Source: Diacronema lutheri (Eukaryota; Haptophyta; Pavlovophyceae; Pavlovales; Pavlovaceae). From it: DNA of 64,000 bases. The stretch spans positions 250,501-314,500 of the forward strand of contig JAGTXO010000031.1 of NCBI GenBank assembly GCA_019448385.1, written 5' to 3'. The notes beneath the pieces are model-generated. The model was given only the letters and a program-made list of their open reading frames with translations, was not told the origin of the DNA and ran no database searches. Shown one piece after another: positions 62,401 through 64,000 of the stretch; the stretch's first letter is position 1, and each line of letters opens with the position of its first letter. A program made the position numbers and the translations under genes.

Positions 62401-64000
62401 GGCGGCGGCGCGAGGCGCGCCGACGACTGCGGGCGCGATGGCGTCGGTCGGTTCCTCCATCGCGCCCTCAATGCGTAGGAGGGGGTACGCGCGCAGCACA
62501 GTGGGCGTCGCCCACGGCTGCTCGGCGAGAATGGCGTACAGCTCGACGAGCTGCTCGGCGCTGAGCGCCGAGAGCCAGTCGACGTCGAGCAACACCTCGC
62601 ACCACTCCGCGAGGCCGAGCGGGAGGACGCCGATCGCGTCGAGCTGTGCGCCGTACTGCGACGCGACGAGCGTGTCGACAAGCGACACGGGCGCGGCGCG
62701 CGCCTCGGCGGGCGCGAGCGCGAGCGGCGCGGGCGCCGTCGGAGCGGAGGCGCGCGTCGCCGGCGCGCCGCGCAGGTGTGCGGGCCACGCCGCGCAGCCG
62801 ACGAGCAGCGCAGAGAGCGCGGGCGGCGCGATCCGCGCGTCGGCGGGCGCGACGAGCGCGCGCACGCCGGTGGGCGCGCGCATCGCGAGAACGCAACGTT
62901 CGGTGGCGAGGGCGGCGAGCGAGCGGGTGCGCAACTCGGCGAAGAAGGACGACGACGTGAGCGGGATGAACGCGTACGCGTCGCGCGCGTTGTGCGCGCC
63001 GGCCGCGCTGCCCGCGCCGGCCGCGTCGGCGGGCCCGTCGCGCCGGCCGCCGTCGCCACCGTCGCCACCGTCGCCGACATCCGCCGAGCCCGCGAGTGCG
63101 AGGAAGGCGCGAACGAACGCGGTCGCGAGGCAGTCGCGTAGCCAGAGGTTCCAGCCGCGATGCAGCTGGATCGACTCGCGCGAGGATGAGAGGACGAAAT
63201 CGGCGTTAAGCAAGAAGGGGATGCGCGAGTGGACCTGGGATGTGGGATGGGGAAGATAGGGGCACGTGGGTGGGGTTGGGTTGTGGGTGGCGAGGAGAGA
63301 TTGGAGCACGTGGGTGGGGTTGGGTTGTGGGTGGCGAGGAGAGATTGGAGCACGTGGGTGGGGTTGGGTTGCAAGTGGTGCATGCGGTGCAGGGCGGAGG
63401 GCTGCGGATGCACGGCACCGTGCGCGCCTGCCTCTGGTCGTTGCGCCCTAGGCGTGCGCGGTGCGGCAGCCGCGAGGGGGCTCTCGGCGCCATGCAGGGC
63501 TCTTGCAACAAGGCAGCGCCGTGCAGGGCTGGGCTCTTGCAACAAGGCGGCGCAAGGCGGCGCAAGGCGGCGCCCAGCCGCACGCGCTGCAAGAGCCCAG
63601 CATGGCGCCTGCTTTGCTGCAAGAGCCCAGCATGGCGCCTGCTTTGCTGCAAGAGCCCAGCATGGCGCCTGCTTTGCTGCAAGAGCCCAGCATGGCGCCT
63701 GCTTTGCTGCAAGAGCCCAGCACGGCGCCTGCTTTGCTGCAAGAGCCCAGCACGGCGCCCCTGCCGCGGCCGCTGCCCGTCTAACGCGCAGCGGCTGCGC
63801 ACACCTCCGTCGGCAGGAAGGCGTACACGCGGCCTGAGCAGCTCAGAGCGTTGAGCGCACTGTCGTCCCCGTCTGCGCCGGAGCGCAGCGGGAACGCGAC
63901 GGCGCACGAGCGCGCGAGCACGCCGGCGCGGCTGGGCTCCGCCACGTCCGCGGGCACCTGCGCGCCGGGCACGCGCCGGGGACGCGCCGGGAGCGGGATG
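56489..64000 (-). CDS. Very large sacsin/NO VEIN-like HSP90-type ATPase family protein (5' end outside window)
   Basis: An exon from beyond the window to 63805 (CAVAFPLRSG, GRVYAFLPTE) joins in phase 0 to an exon of about 1,600 codons (63234-58438) starting VHSRIPFLLNADFVLSSSRE. Together they form the end of the Hsp90-like ATPase segment of sacsin/NO VEIN proteins. The body has ARWLPSSLGARAPAQLFADS, GDALPYCSLALPARVASYLG and a conserved end (GLLGELERTEEFEDFVGRAM). A DnaJ-like helix with LLLEWHPDKR and VFRFLKALID (near 59130) follows. Donor GTAAGC after MADHE (58437) ends this exon. A last exon 57262-56489 (ending LAALHREP) is probable; what lies between, including a 75-bp repeat array, is unresolved. 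These proteins are thought to act as large chaperone-like ATPases. Confidence 0.7.
57316..58005. repeat. 75-bp tandem repeat, about nine copies
   Basis: Units begin CAGACGGCACT(G/A)CGCGGCAC at 57316 and every 75 bp to 57991. Each unit holds two related halves (CGCATCCCTGCAGCAC and CGCGCATCCCTGCAGCAC). The period is 25 codons, so five of six frames stay open through it. Its place between two probable exons of the sacsin-like gene suggests an intron. Confidence 0.9.
61457..61510 (-). repeat. 18-bp coding repeat (Gly-Asn-His-Asp)
   Basis: Three units of CCGCCATCGTGATTGCCG encode GGGNHD repeats inside the large exon of the sacsin-like gene. This is a small in-frame expansion in a linker. Confidence 0.8.
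63262..63370. repeat. 44-bp repeat in the sacsin-like intron
   Basis: GCACGTGGGTGGGGTTGGGT-type units start at 63262, 63306 and 63350 (period 44 bp, 2.4 copies), just upstream of the acceptor at 63235. Confidence 0.88.
63577..63758. repeat. 30-bp repeat in the sacsin-like intron
   Basis: CTGCAAGAGCCCAGCATGGC plus GCCTGCTTTG repeats every 30 bp for about six copies. The leftmost unit lies after a GCAAGGCGGC mini-repeat. It occupies the donor half of the intron 63804-63235. Confidence 0.9.

Noticed and set aside
63448-63784. Regular repeat arrays near the window end considered as a CRISPR-like array
   Set aside because: Units are contiguous with no unique spacers, and the sequence is nuclear eukaryotic.
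1-64000. tRNA and rRNA genes
   Set aside because: Reading the intergenic spacers on both strands, I found no cloverleaf with a conserved T-loop motif and no rRNA-like sequence.

Overview
This is a gene-dense nuclear window from a very GC-rich unicellular eukaryote. The proteins are alanine- and arginine-heavy, most genes carry one to three short introns, and intergenic gaps are often under 150 bp. The gene set is eukaryotic (ribosomal protein S16, capping protein beta, TSR1, WDR48, kinesin-14, a mitochondrial SAM carrier, PI synthase). A CSTPP1 homologue and an Sfi1-like protein suggest centrioles or flagella. Very high GC, GTGCGY and GC-AG splice donors, and proline-rich wall-type proteins fit a flagellate alga, most likely a haptophyte (pavlovophyte type); a prasinophyte is a weaker alternative. 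The organism call is inference.

Layout. 1-3464: the start of a Sel1-repeat gene cut by the window edge, a small membrane protein, and a CUE/WW protein. 3523-6354: a complete Mutator-like (MULE) transposon with perfect inverted termini and a 9-bp target duplication, carrying a frameshifted transposase gene. 6404-16816: an inward-rectifier K+ channel head-to-head with a C2/coiled-coil protein, then a giant alanine-rich coiled-coil protein. 16965-26708: a C2-histidine phosphatase fusion, RPS16, an MscS-type channel and a kinesin-14. 26732-37595: a sulfotransferase/prolyl-hydroxylase fusion, a UVR/SnoaL-like protein, a proline-rich SRCR membrane protein, CAPZB, a RETSAT-like oxidoreductase and PI synthase. 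37701-55130: TSR1, an Sfi1-like protein, a low-complexity protein, SAM carrier, WDR48, CSTPP1, a disulfide oxidoreductase and a DUF547 protein. 55772-64000: a small membrane protein and a very large sacsin/NO VEIN-like protein whose 5' end lies beyond the window.

Themes. Many introns are filled with private minisatellites or poly-C/poly-G tracts, while nearby exons stay clean. Several gene pairs are divergent over 44-110 bp. Cytoskeletal and ciliary genes are frequent (two coiled-coil proteins, kinesin-14, CAPZB, Sfi1-like, CSTPP1). Exon structures were deduced by hand from conserved motifs, splice dinucleotides and phase. Because stop codons are rare at this GC, long open frames on the opposite strand were treated as shadows.
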